From Azospirillum doebereinerae (lineage in GTDB: Bacteria > Pseudomonadota > Alphaproteobacteria > Azospirillales > Azospirillaceae): a DNA stretch of 64,000 bases. Each line of letters begins with the position of its first letter. Position 1 is the first letter of the stretch. Both the position numbers and the translations under genes were made by a program. The notes under the pieces are model-generated. The model saw nothing but the letters and a program-made list of their open reading frames with translations. It had not been told where the DNA came from and ran no database searches. This document shows positions 52,406-60,901 of the stretch, piece after piece. Location of the stretch: positions 80,474-144,473 of the forward strand of contig NZ_RZIJ01000020.1 of the NCBI RefSeq assembly GCF_003989665.1. The letters run 5' to 3'.

Positions 52406-53500
52406 TTGGCTTTGCAGGCGGACAACAGAAAGGGACCCGACCGCATCCGCCCGCCCGCCACCACCGGCGCCGGGGCGGTCGGGCGGATGCGCGCCAGGGC
52501 CGCCGAGGGGCGCGATTCGCTCCACATCCTGCCGCTGTCGATCATTCCCCTGGAGACGCCCGGCCTGCGCCACGCGCGGCTGATCAAGAACGTCCGGCTG
52601 GAAACCGTCGCCGAGGTCTTCAACGACGCGCAGACCGGCAGCGGGCAGATCGCGCTCGACCAGCTTCCCGCCTGCTTCGGCATCGACGGGCCGGCGATGC
52701 GCCGCGACCTGCGGCTGATCGCCCAGATCGCCGAGGCCGCCAGCTTCGACGTGTACAGCCTGCGGCTGGAGCTGCGCCGCCTGAGGATCGACGTGGAGGA
52801 GGCCGGCGCGCTCCGCCTGTCCGACGCCAAGCGGGCCGAGCTGACCGGCTACATGCAGGTCTTCACCCGCCCGCTGGTCGAGCATGTCTACGGCGGCGAC
52901 GGCGTGCGCGTGACCAGCATGGAAAGCCTGATCCGCCTGTTCGCCGAACCGGATGTGGAGGAGGCGCGGCGGCGTTTGCAGATGACCGCCGACCGGCTCG
53001 ACATCCCGCTGAGCGAGATCCCGAACTTTCTGGAGGAATACGCCGACATCTTCCTGTCGCTGGCCTATTTCAAGCACTGCCTCGACGACATCGTGCCGGA
53101 CGTGCAGGGCTTCCTCGCCTGGATGACCGAGTTGCACGGGGCCAACGAGGTGCGGCGCGACGTCCGGCAGGGCCGGCTGCTCGACGAGATCGGGCGGGAT
53201 CTGACCGACATCGCCACCTCGATCACCGGGCGCTTCGAGAGCTTCGACAACCGCTCGCGTGATTTCTGGCGCAACATCAACGCCGACAGCTTCCGCACCA
53301 TCCGCGACCTGATCGTCACCCACCACCTGACCATCGGCGGCGTGCTGTGCGGGCTGGCGGTGAAGATGAACCTGTGGAAGTCGCGCTTCGCGCGCGGCGG
53401 CGGGCCGATCCGCCGGCTTGAGTTCATCCGCTCGGAAATCCTGCCCGGCCTCTCCCACATCAAGGCCATCGAACAGGCGTCGCGCAACAGCCTGCGGTGA
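52406..53500 (+). CDS. Orphan flagellar-cluster protein, TTG start
   Basis: A 364-residue soluble protein. The start is TTG (52406) because GAGGAGG lies 3-4 bases upstream; the first in-frame ATG is 27 codons later. The body is helical and charged (NVRLETVAEVFNDAQTGSGQ, LRRDLRLIAQIAEAASFDV-like, LEEYADIFLSLAYFKHCLDD, DFWRNINADSFRTIRDLIV). No family recognised. It comes right after DUF1217 in the flagellin region, so a flagellar or chemotaxis-related role is a guess. Confidence 0.65.
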   Translation: MALQADNRKGPDRIRPPATTGAGAVGRMRARAAEGRDSLHILPLSIIPLETPGLRHARLIKNVRLETVAEVFNDAQTGSGQIALDQLPACFGIDGPAMRRDLRLIAQIAEAASFDVYSLRLELRRLRIDVEEAGALRLSDAKRAELTGYMQVFTRPLVEHVYGGDGVRVTSMESLIRLFAEPDVEEARRRLQMTADRLDIPLSEIPNFLEEYADIFLSLAYFKHCLDDIVPDVQGFLAWMTELHGANEVRRDVRQGRLLDEIGRDLTDIATSITGRFESFDNRSRDFWRNINADSFRTIRDLIVTHHLTIGGVLCGLAVKMNLWKSRFARGGGPIRRLEFIRSEILPGLSHIKAIEQASRNSLR

Positions 53501-53595
53501 CGCGGTGGCGTCCGGAGGCCTGGAAGGGGCGACGCTCCCGACACCATGCGGCGGCCACGCTTGGATGGTGGCGAAACCTCCCCATATGCCCAGGC

Positions 53596-54666
53596 ATGAG
53601 CGCGACCCATCGATCCAGCATCGGCCGGCGGGCGGTGCTCGCCGCCGCTGCCGCCGCCTCTCTCGGCTCCGTCCTGCCGCGTGGCCTGTCCGCCGCCGAA
53701 GCGGAGAGCCCCGGAGCCGCCGGGGCGTTCGACCCGGCGCGGCTTGGCCGGGCGATCGACCGGGCGGCGGGTCTCGACCAGATCCACGGCATGGTCATCG
53801 GTCGGCACGGGAAGGTGGCGGTCGCCAAGGTGTTCCGGGGGCCGGCGCTCGGCCGCGCGGTGAACGTCAAATCGGTGTCCAAGACCATCGTCGCCTCGCT
53901 GGCCGGGATCGCGCTTGACCGTGGCGTCCTGCCCGGCGTGGACGCAAGCCTGGCCGACGTTGCGCCCGATCTCCTTCCGCCCGGCGCCGATCCACGGGTG
54001 CGCGCGATCACGGTCGCGCAGCTTCTCACCATGCAGGCCGGGCTGGAGCCGACCTCGGGGCCAGGGTATGGCCGCTGGATCGGCAGCCGGAATTGGGTTG
54101 CCGACGCGTTGGGCCGGCCCTTCGTCGCCGAGCCGGGCGAGCGGATGATCTACTCGACCGGCAGCTATCACGTGTTGGGCGCGGTGCTGGCGCGCGTCTC
54201 GGGCCGCAGCCTGCTGTCGCTGGCGCGCGAGTGGCTCGGCCAGCCGCTGGGAATCGACGTGCCGTCCTGGACGCGCGACCCGCAGGGGTTCTTCCTCGGC
54301 GGCAACAACATGGCGCTGTCGCCGCTCGACCTGTTCCGCTTCGGCGAGATGTGGAGCCGTGGCGGAGTCTGGAACGGACGGCGCGTCGTGAGCGCCGCCT
54401 GGGCGGAAGCCTCCTGGGTGGCGCGGACGCGCTCTCCGTTCTCGGGCGACGCCTACGGCTACGGCTGGTTCCTTGCCGAGGCGAACGGGCACCGGATCGC
54501 CTACGCGCGCGGCTATGGCGGGCAGATGCTGTACCTCGTACCGTCACTGGGCGTGACCGTGGTCGTCACCTCCGATCCCGGCCGTCCGGCCCGCTCGGAC
54601 GGGCATGTCGGCGCCCTGAACGCCTTGTTGACCGCCGAGATCATTCCGGCCGCGGAGCTTGCCTGA
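53596..54666 (+). CDS. Exported serine hydrolase of the beta-lactamase/esterase family
   Basis: A 356-residue protein. A twin-arginine-type signal (SIGRRAVLAAAAAASLGSVL) suggests export. The SxxK motif is SVSK in NVKSVSKTIVASLAG (catalytic Ser and Lys). The Tyr motif is YSTGSYHVLG, and the third motif region reads RGYGGQMLYLVP. This is the class C/penicillin-binding-like serine hydrolase fold, including esterases and D-aminopeptidases; beta-lactamase activity cannot be claimed. Start at 53596 from MSATHRSS. It stands between the flagellin region and the secretion locus. Confidence 0.8.
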   Translation: MSATHRSSIGRRAVLAAAAAASLGSVLPRGLSAAEAESPGAAGAFDPARLGRAIDRAAGLDQIHGMVIGRHGKVAVAKVFRGPALGRAVNVKSVSKTIVASLAGIALDRGVLPGVDASLADVAPDLLPPGADPRVRAITVAQLLTMQAGLEPTSGPGYGRWIGSRNWVADALGRPFVAEPGERMIYSTGSYHVLGAVLARVSGRSLLSLAREWLGQPLGIDVPSWTRDPQGFFLGGNNMALSPLDLFRFGEMWSRGGVWNGRRVVSAAWAEASWVARTRSPFSGDAYGYGWFLAEANGHRIAYARGYGGQMLYLVPSLGVTVVVTSDPGRPARSDGHVGALNALLTAEIIPAAELA

Positions 54667-54696
54667 CGCTCCCGCAGCCCAAGTCAGGCCGAGGCG

Positions 54697-55089
54697 TCAG
54701 CGCCGCGCCGCGATCTCGTCCAGCTTGGTCGCGATGTCCTGTTCGAAGTTGCCGACCCACCGGTTGTAGGCGCGCTCCACCCCGTCGTTCTGGCGCTCCA
54801 TGTTCTTGGCGCTGACGTATTGGATGCGGTAGCTCTGGGTCGAGAACAGGACGTCGGCCTCGGCCACCCACGGCCATTTGGTGTAGGTGGCGCGCACCTG
54901 CCCGTCCGCCAGATGCTTGAAACGCCAGCCGCGCCGCGCGCCGGCCTCGATGATCGCCGATTCGATGGCGCTCAGCGGCAGCGTCCGCGCGCCGGGGGGC
55001 ACGCTGTGCTCCTGGGTCGTCGCGATCGGCTTGGTGGTCTGGCAGGCGGCCAGAAGCAGAAGGGCGGCACCGGCCACGAGTTTGCGCAC
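54697..55089 (-). CDS. Small lipoprotein near the type I secretion locus
   Basis: A 130-residue protein from a GTG start (VRKLVAGAALLLLAACQTTK) with a lipobox LAAC (Cys16) and AAGGA upstream; a TTG start at 55113 would add 8 residues. The mature part has IEAGARRGWRFKHLADGQVR and YTKWPWVAEADVLFSTQSYR. No family recognised. It lies convergent with the serine hydrolase and 127 bases downstream of the HlyD gene. Confidence 0.7.
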   Translation of the reverse strand: MRKLVAGAALLLLAACQTTKPIATTQEHSVPPGARTLPLSAIESAIIEAGARRGWRFKHLADGQVRATYTKWPWVAEADVLFSTQSYRIQYVSAKNMERQNDGVERAYNRWVGNFEQDIATKLDEIAARR

Positions 55090-55216
55090 GCGCCTGATCC
55101 TTGTCCAATGCAATCGGGAGGCGGCATACTCCCTTTTCGCAAAGGCTCCGTCAACGGCCGCGCTTCCGCCTCCGCCGTTTTCGCGTGTGGCCGAATGTCC
55201 GGGTTCGCCTTTCCGG

Positions 55217-56530
55217 TCAGCGTTCGTGGAAGCTGTCGGACAGGGCGAAGTAGATCGGCTTCAGCAGGTATTCCAGCAGCGAGCGCTCGCCGGTGGTCAT
55301 GTCGACCTGCACCGTCATGCCGGGCAGGATCGGCTGGGCCGCCTCGTTCTCGCGGCCGACATGGTTGCGGCTCAGTCCGATGACGGCCTTGTAATAGGGG
55401 CGGTGCTGCTCGTCGAGGAAGGTCGTGGCGGAGATCCGGCGCAGCGTGCCGGGGATCGAGCCGTAACGGGCGAAGTCGTAGGTCAGCACCTTCACGTTGG
55501 CGCCGAGCCCGACGTGGAGCTGGCCGACGTCGCGCGGGGTGACGTGCGCCTCCACCGTCATCTCGTGGTCGACCGGGACGATCTGCATCAGCACGCCGCC
55601 TTCCGGCACCACGGCGCCGATGGTGTTGATCCGCAGATCCTGCACCAGACCCCGCACCGGCGACAGCACGGTCAGCCGCTTGGACCGGTCGTCGAGCTTG
55701 CTGCGCGCCTCGCGGAGCTGCGCGATCTCGGCGGTGACGGTGCCCATCTCGGTCACCGCGTCCTGCGACAGCTTGGCGGTCTGGTCGAGGATGCGGTTGC
55801 CGGCTTCGGCGATGGCCTGCCGGGTGGTGACGAACTGGCTTTCGATGCGCCGCTGCTCGCCCATCAGCCGGGCCTGCTCGCGCTGGGTCTCCAGCGATTG
55901 CAGCTTGGACGACAGGCCCATCGTCTCCAGCTTGTTGCGGATGTCGACCGAGCCGGTGATCAGCGCGATCTGGTCCTTGATGCTGGCCTGCTGCCCCTCG
56001 TAGAGCGCCAGTTCCGATTCGCGCTGGTCGACCTGGGAGCGCAGCACGGCGGTCGCCGTATCGCGCGCCTGGATCTGGGTGTCGAAGATCAGTTGCTGGT
56101 CGGCGACCTGCGCCGGGTCGGCCCCGGCGAAGCGCGCGAAATCCGGCGTCCGTCCGGCGGCGAAGGCGCGCAGCCGCTCGGCCCGCAGCTCCAGCGTCGT
56201 CAGGCGGGCGTTCATCTGCTCAAGCTCGGACTGGACCTGCTTGGGGTCGAACACCACCAGCGGCTGTCCGGGCTCGACCAGATCGCTGTCCTTGACCAGG
56301 ATGGAGGCGACGATGCCGCCCTCCAGATGCTGGACGACCTGGGCGTTGCCCGACGGCACCACCTGACCCGGCGTGACGACCGCCTCCTTGACGGGCATCA
56401 GCGTCGCCCAGACGAGCAGGGCCACCATCAGCAGGAACAGCACGACGATCGTCGCGCGGACCAGCGACAGGGTCGCGTCGTCGGCGCTGAGCGATTTGCC
56501 GGTGGGGCGGGCGAGTTCGGAAGCGGCCAT
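55217..56530 (-). CDS. Type I secretion membrane-fusion protein (HlyD family)
   Basis: A 437-residue adaptor. N-terminal membrane helix (IVVLFLLMVALLVWATLMPV), then the beta-barrel/lipoyl start VTPGQVVPSGNAQVVQHLEG, a long coiled coil (LEQMNARLTTLELRAERLRA, AEIAQLREARSKLDD) and the C-terminal domain (KRLTVLSPVRGLVQDLRINT, MEQIVPVDHEMTVEAHV-like). It bridges the ABC transporter and an outer-membrane channel not in this window. It starts 23 bases after the ABC stop. The adhesin at 60902 is the likely cargo. Confidence 0.92.
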   Translation of the reverse strand: MAASELARPTGKSLSADDATLSLVRATIVVLFLLMVALLVWATLMPVKEAVVTPGQVVPSGNAQVVQHLEGGIVASILVKDSDLVEPGQPLVVFDPKQVQSELEQMNARLTTLELRAERLRAFAAGRTPDFARFAGADPAQVADQQLIFDTQIQARDTATAVLRSQVDQRESELALYEGQQASIKDQIALITGSVDIRNKLETMGLSSKLQSLETQREQARLMGEQRRIESQFVTTRQAIAEAGNRILDQTAKLSQDAVTEMGTVTAEIAQLREARSKLDDRSKRLTVLSPVRGLVQDLRINTIGAVVPEGGVLMQIVPVDHEMTVEAHVTPRDVGQLHVGLGANVKVLTYDFARYGSIPGTLRRISATTFLDEQHRPYYKAVIGLSRNHVGRENEAAQPILPGMTVQVDMTTGERSLLEYLLKPIYFALSDSFHER

Positions 56531-56553
56531 GGTCGGTCACACACAGGAAGCGG

Positions 56554-59500
56554 TTAGCGGGGCAGCATCGAGGCGAGGCCGAGCGGACGGTTGATCCCGC
56601 CGGCGCCGCCCGGTCCGGGCAGGCCGGACATCGGGGCGGTCTTCGCCGGGGCGATCATGCCGGCGTCCATGGTCATCACCGAATCGGCCAGGGTCAGGTG
56701 GCTCGGCCGGTGGGTGACGAGGAAGATTGTGCTGTGGCCGCGCAGGGCGGTGAGCGCGGCGTGCAGCGCCTTGTCGCCCTCGAAGTCCAGCCGGCTGGCC
56801 GGCTCGTCGAGCAGCAGGATGCGCGGACGGCGGATGTAGGCGCGGGCCAGGCAGATCTTCTGCGTCAGGCTGGGCGACAGGCGCATCGACTGGTTGTCGC
56901 CGATGCGGGTGTGCAGACCCTTGGACAGCGCCTCGACCTCGTCCAGCGCGCCGGCCAGCGACAGCGCCCAGCGCATCTCGGCCTCGTCGGCGGTCTCGTC
57001 GGCGAAGCGCAGGTTCTGCGCGACGGTGCCGTAGAACAGCGTGCTGGCCTGGGGCACGTAGCCGATCGACTTGCGCATGTCGATGGGATCCATCTGCCGG
57101 ATGTCGACGCCGTCGATCCGCACGTTGCCGGCCTGGGGCGGATACAGCCCCAGCATGACCTTCAGCATCGACGACTTGCCGGCGCCGTCCGGCCCGACGA
57201 TGGCGACGATCTGCCCCGGCTTGACCGTGAAGGACACGCCGACCAGCGCCGGATCGGCGTCGTTCCGGTAGCGCAGAGACACGCGCGAGAAGGACACCTC
57301 GCCCTTCAGCTTGCGCGGCGGCAGGGTGGCGCAGCGCGGCTCGCGCTCGGGCCGGATGCTCATCAGGTTGTTGATCTGTCGGGCGTTGGCGCGCAGCTGC
57401 TCGATGCGCGGCAGCATGGTGACGGCGGTCTGCAACGGCACCATCACCCGCCACAGCAGCATCATCGACGCCATCAGCGCGCCCGGCGTCATCGCGCCGC
57501 TGAACACCTGCACGGCACCGATGCCGACGGTGGCGAGCCCGGCGGCGGGCACCACCAGACCGGCCAGCGCCACGTGGGTGGCCGACAGGTTGGCGGCGGC
57601 GTGGCCGGAGCGCGCGGTCCTGGCCGAGAGCTGGTCGTAGCGGTCGCGCCAATGGGCCAGCCCGCCGACGGCGCGCAGCGCCGGCATCTTGGCGACCATC
57701 TCGACGAAGAATTCCTGCCGCTCGGTGTCGGCCCGCGCGGTGGCGGCGGTGCGGGCGCGCACCAGCGGGTGGATGGCGGCGCCGATGGCGGCGGTCAGCA
57801 ACACGGCGCCCAGCGGCACCAGCGCCAGCGGCCCGCCGAGGATGGCCATCACCGCCATGTAGAACAGGGCGAAGGGCACGTCGAACAAGGCGGCGACCTG
57901 CCCCTGGCTGATGAAGTCGCGGATCGATTCCAGATCCTTCACGCGGGCGATCTGGGTGCCGATGTTGGCCCGCTCGCTCATGCCGACCGGCAGCATCAGG
58001 ATGCGGTCGATGGTGGCGTTGCTGATCGAGCGGGCGATGCGCGACCCGGCATGGGCCAGCGCGCGCCCCCGGATCTGGCGCAGGGCGAAATCGCCGCCCA
58101 CCACCAGCACCGCGCCGACGGCGATGGTGACCAGCGTCTCGATCGACCCGGTGGTGATCACCTTGTCGTAGATCGCCATGGTGAACAGCGGGGCCGCGAT
58201 GGACAGCAGGTTGATGACGGCGCTCAGGCCCAGCACCGCCCACAGCAGCGGCACGAAGCCCTGCAGCACCGTGGCGACCCAGTTTTGGGCGACGGCGCTG
58301 GAGTCGACCGGAACGAAGACGTAGGCGGTGCCCTTGCCGGCGGTCAACGTGACCTCGGCGCGCGCGCGGCCGCTGAAGGCGGCGACCCCGTCCGCGCCGA
58401 CCGACAGCAGGGTGTGGACCGCGCCGTCGCGCCCCCGGAACAGGCAGGGCAGGTGGGAGGCCTCGACGGTGGCGAGATCGACGCGCAGGCTCCGCCCCTC
58501 GAAATTCAGGCGCTGGAAGACGTCGCACAGCTCCTCGACCGTCTGCACCTCCGAGAAGTGGGGCAGGGCTTCCGCGAGCGCCAGCGGCCCGCCGCGCCAG
58601 CCCAGCGCGTCGAGCAGCGGGATCATGCAGGCGCCGACCTCCGACGATTCCGACAGGCGGCGGCGCAGCGCGTCGCTGTCGTCGTGCGCGGCCTTGATCG
58701 GCTCGGCCTTGTCGGCCGGAGCCCCGCCGGGGGTGGGGGCGGGGGAGGAGGAGACGAGAACCGGTTGGGCGGCGGGCTGGGCGCCGGGCTGGTCGGCGCC
58801 GGGTTCCGGCCGGCCGACCACGCGGCCGTCGACGATCTGGATGACCCGATCGGCGAGCGTCAGCAGGGACGGGCGGCTGGTCACCAGCAGGATGGTGACG
58901 CTGCCGCGCAGCTCTTCCAGCGCGCGGCGGAACACGGTGTCGGATTGCACGTCGAGCGAGGAGTTCGGCTCGTCCAGCAGCAGCACCGCCGGTTCGCGCA
59001 CCAGCGCGCGGGCGAGGCAGATCATCTGGCGGGCGCCGCGCGGCAGCGCCTCCTGCGAGGCGTCGCCGACGATGGTCTCGTAGCCCTGCGGCAGGCTGGC
59101 GATGCGGCGGTCCAGACCGAAACGGCGGCAGACCTCCATCGCCAGATCGGCCCGGCTGGGGTCGAACAGCGTCAGGTTCTGGAGGATGGTGCCCTTGAAC
59201 AGCTCCGGATTCTCGCCGACGTAGACGACGCCGCCGATCCCGCCCATCTCAGCCCCGGCGGCGCCCGAGTCGGAACCGCGCACGCCGACGCGCACCGCCC
59301 CGGCCGTCGGGCGCAGGGCGCCGAGGATCAGGCGGAGCAGCGTCGTCTTGCCCGACGCGTTGGTCGCCACCACGCCCAGAAGCTCGCCGGGGCCGACGCT
59401 GAGCGACAGCTCGTGCAGGATCTCCGGGCCGCGGTCATAAGAAAAGCGGACGCTGTCCATCTCGATGGAGCCGGGGGCCAGGGCCGGGCCAACCGCCGTC

Positions 59501-60600
59501 CCGACGGCCGCTGCGGCTTCGGCGGCCGGCTCGACCTCCAGCAGCACATGGCCGATGCGGCGCAGCGCCAGGGACACCGACTGGTAGCGCACCCAGCGGT
59601 CGAACAGCGCCTGCACCGGCTGCACGCAGCGTCCGGCCAGCATCGAGCAGGCGGTCAGCACGCCGGTCGTCATCGCCCCGTCGATCACCGACACGCTGCC
59701 GACGATCACCACCAGCATCATCGTGGCCTGCGCCAGGGTGGTGGCGACGACCGAGGCGGTGCCGCTCAGCCGCGCGACGTTGAAGTCCTCCTCGCTGCAG
59801 CCCTGCTGCAGGCGTTCGTGGCGCCGCAGCAGCCCGGCCTCGGCGCCCAGCCCCTTGACGGTGTGGACGCCGCTCAGCACCTCGCTGATGAAGTTCAGGC
59901 GGCGCTCTTCCAGGGTGTGGCGGTCCTCCAGCGCCCGGCGCATCCGCGTGCCGAGAAGGGAGCCGACGATCAGGAACAGCCCCAGCACCGCCAGCGGGAT
60001 CAGCACCAGCCAGCCGGCCAGCAGCGCGATCAGGCCCAGGTAGAGAATCGCGAAGGGAATGTCGATGGCCGATTGCAGCGCCTGGCCGGAGTAGAACTCC
60101 CGCACCATCTTGATGGCGCGGTACACCTCGAAATGCGTGCCGATGCCCTGATGGGAGAAGGCGTTCAGCGGCATGCGCATCAGCCGCTCGATCAGCGAGC
60201 CGCTGGACTGGTGCTCGATTCGCGCGCCCATCCAGGTGGTCAACGCCGAGCGGGTCACCCGCAGCACCGCCTCCATCACCGCCGCCAGGGCGCAGCCGAT
60301 GCCCAGCAGCGTCATGGTGCCGTAGGACTCGTTGGGCAGGATGCGGTCGTAGACGTGCAGCAGCGTCACCGGCAGCGCCAGGCCGAAGATGTTCAGCGCG
60401 AAGGAGGCCAGCACCAGCACGCCCTTGTCGCGGCGCAGGCCGAGCATGCCCGACAGGAGCCGGCGGGCGGCGCCTTCGGCGGCCCGGTCGCGCTCGCTGG
60501 CGGCCTTGGCGGCTTCGGCTTTGCTGATGGGTGACGGGGATGCGGGCTGCAAGACGGCCAACCTGTGGGGAAGGGTATCGGAACAGCCAATCAACACCAT
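56554..60600 (-). CDS. Double-length fused ABC exporter for type I secretion
   Basis: A 1348-residue protein joining two ABC half-transporters. Half 1: membrane domain (about 45-340), NBD1 with a weak Walker A (VVATNASGKTTLL, near 412), Walker B LLLDEPNSSLD, but a degenerate signature (LPRGARQMICLA), Q-loop (GVVYVGENPELF) and switch (VTSRPS, Ser instead of His near 573). A Pro-rich linker leads to a peptidase-C39-like domain (about 655-790) lacking an obvious catalytic Cys. Half 2: membrane domain (about 790-1080), NBD2 with intact Walker A (GPDGAGKSS), Q-loop YVPQ and switch His (VTHRPSHL), but signature LSPSL. One polypeptide could form the whole transporter with one dead site. The start at 60600 lacks a good Shine-Dalgarno. 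Confidence 0.85.
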   Translation of the reverse strand: MVLIGCSDTLPHRLAVLQPASPSPISKAEAAKAASERDRAAEGAARRLLSGMLGLRRDKGVLVLASFALNIFGLALPVTLLHVYDRILPNESYGTMTLLGIGCALAAVMEAVLRVTRSALTTWMGARIEHQSSGSLIERLMRMPLNAFSHQGIGTHFEVYRAIKMVREFYSGQALQSAIDIPFAILYLGLIALLAGWLVLIPLAVLGLFLIVGSLLGTRMRRALEDRHTLEERRLNFISEVLSGVHTVKGLGAEAGLLRRHERLQQGCSEEDFNVARLSGTASVVATTLAQATMMLVVIVGSVSVIDGAMTTGVLTACSMLAGRCVQPVQALFDRWVRYQSVSLALRRIGHVLLEVEPAAEAAAAVGTAVGPALAPGSIEMDSVRFSYDRGPEILHELSLSVGPGELLGVVATNASGKTTLLRLILGALRPTAGAVRVGVRGSDSGAAGAEMGGIGGVVYVGENPELFKGTILQNLTLFDPSRADLAMEVCRRFGLDRRIASLPQGYETIVGDASQEALPRGARQMICLARALVREPAVLLLDEPNSSLDVQSDTVFRRALEELRGSVTILLVTSRPSLLTLADRVIQIVDGRVVGRPEPGADQPGAQPAAQPVLVSSSPAPTPGGAPADKAEPIKAAHDDSDALRRRLSESSEVGACMIPLLDALGWRGGPLALAEALPHFSEVQTVEELCDVFQRLNFEGRSLRVDLATVEASHLPCLFRGRDGAVHTLLSVGADGVAAFSGRARAEVTLTAGKGTAYVFVPVDSSAVAQNWVATVLQGFVPLLWAVLGLSAVINLLSIAAPLFTMAIYDKVITTGSIETLVTIAVGAVLVVGGDFALRQIRGRALAHAGSRIARSISNATIDRILMLPVGMSERANIGTQIARVKDLESIRDFISQGQVAALFDVPFALFYMAVMAILGGPLALVPLGAVLLTAAIGAAIHPLVRARTAATARADTERQEFFVEMVAKMPALRAVGGLAHWRDRYDQLSARTARSGHAAANLSATHVALAGLVVPAAGLATVGIGAVQVFSGAMTPGALMASMMLLWRVMVPLQTAVTMLPRIEQLRANARQINNLMSIRPEREPRCATLPPRKLKGEVSFSRVSLRYRNDADPALVGVSFTVKPGQIVAIVGPDGAGKSSMLKVMLGLYPPQAGNVRIDGVDIRQMDPIDMRKSIGYVPQASTLFYGTVAQNLRFADETADEAEMRWALSLAGALDEVEALSKGLHTRIGDNQSMRLSPSLTQKICLARAYIRRPRILLLDEPASRLDFEGDKALHAALTALRGHSTIFLVTHRPSHLTLADSVMTMDAGMIAPAKTAPMSGLPGPGGAGGINRPLGLASMLPR

Positions 60601-60602
60601 AA

Positions 60603-60616
60603 TTGCTAGTGATAAG
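60603..60616 (-). promoter_or_regulatory. Shared 14-bp element, ABC side
   Basis: On the minus strand it reads CTTATCACTAGCAA, 13 of 14 identical to the adhesin-side copy, and ends 2 bases before the annotated ABC start. A candidate operator or promoter element shared by the secretion and adhesin genes; the function is inferred. Confidence 0.4.
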
Positions 60617-60812
60617 TAAATGAGCGAATAGCAACGAATGTTGACGGGGCATGACCTTTTTGAGCGGACGCTCTTCCCGTGCCCGTTTCGGGGCCGGATT
60701 CATGGGCGGTTTTTGCCGCCAGTTGCGCAGAACCCGATTTCGGCCCGACCGGACGAGGCTGCGACATACACGCGCATTACAGACGTGTGTTGAATTTCAT
60801 CACACGAAGATT

Positions 60813-60826
60813 CTTATCACAAGCAA
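60813..60826 (+). promoter_or_regulatory. Shared 14-bp element, adhesin side
   Basis: CTTATCACAAGCAA, 13 of 14 identical to the element before the ABC gene, 75 bases upstream of the adhesin ATG and in the same orientation relative to its gene. Confidence 0.4.
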
Positions 60827-60901
60827 CTCGAAGCGCTAGAACAGAGGCTCATAAGAGTCTCAAGCGGCGCGGTTGTGCGCCTTATGTTTTGGAGCGATCC
60901 G

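Larger units (their letters stand above)
60601..60901. other. Divergent control region between the ABC transporter and the adhesin
   Basis: No gene is seen in these 301 bases. An 8-bp-plus element occurs twice, once per gene and reading the same way relative to each: CTTATCACAAGCAA at 60813-60826 (plus strand) and CTTATCACTAGCAA on the minus strand at 60603-60616. A small hairpin GAGCG-GA-CGCTC lies at 60662-60673. The region is mildly AT-rich. Confidence 0.55.
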
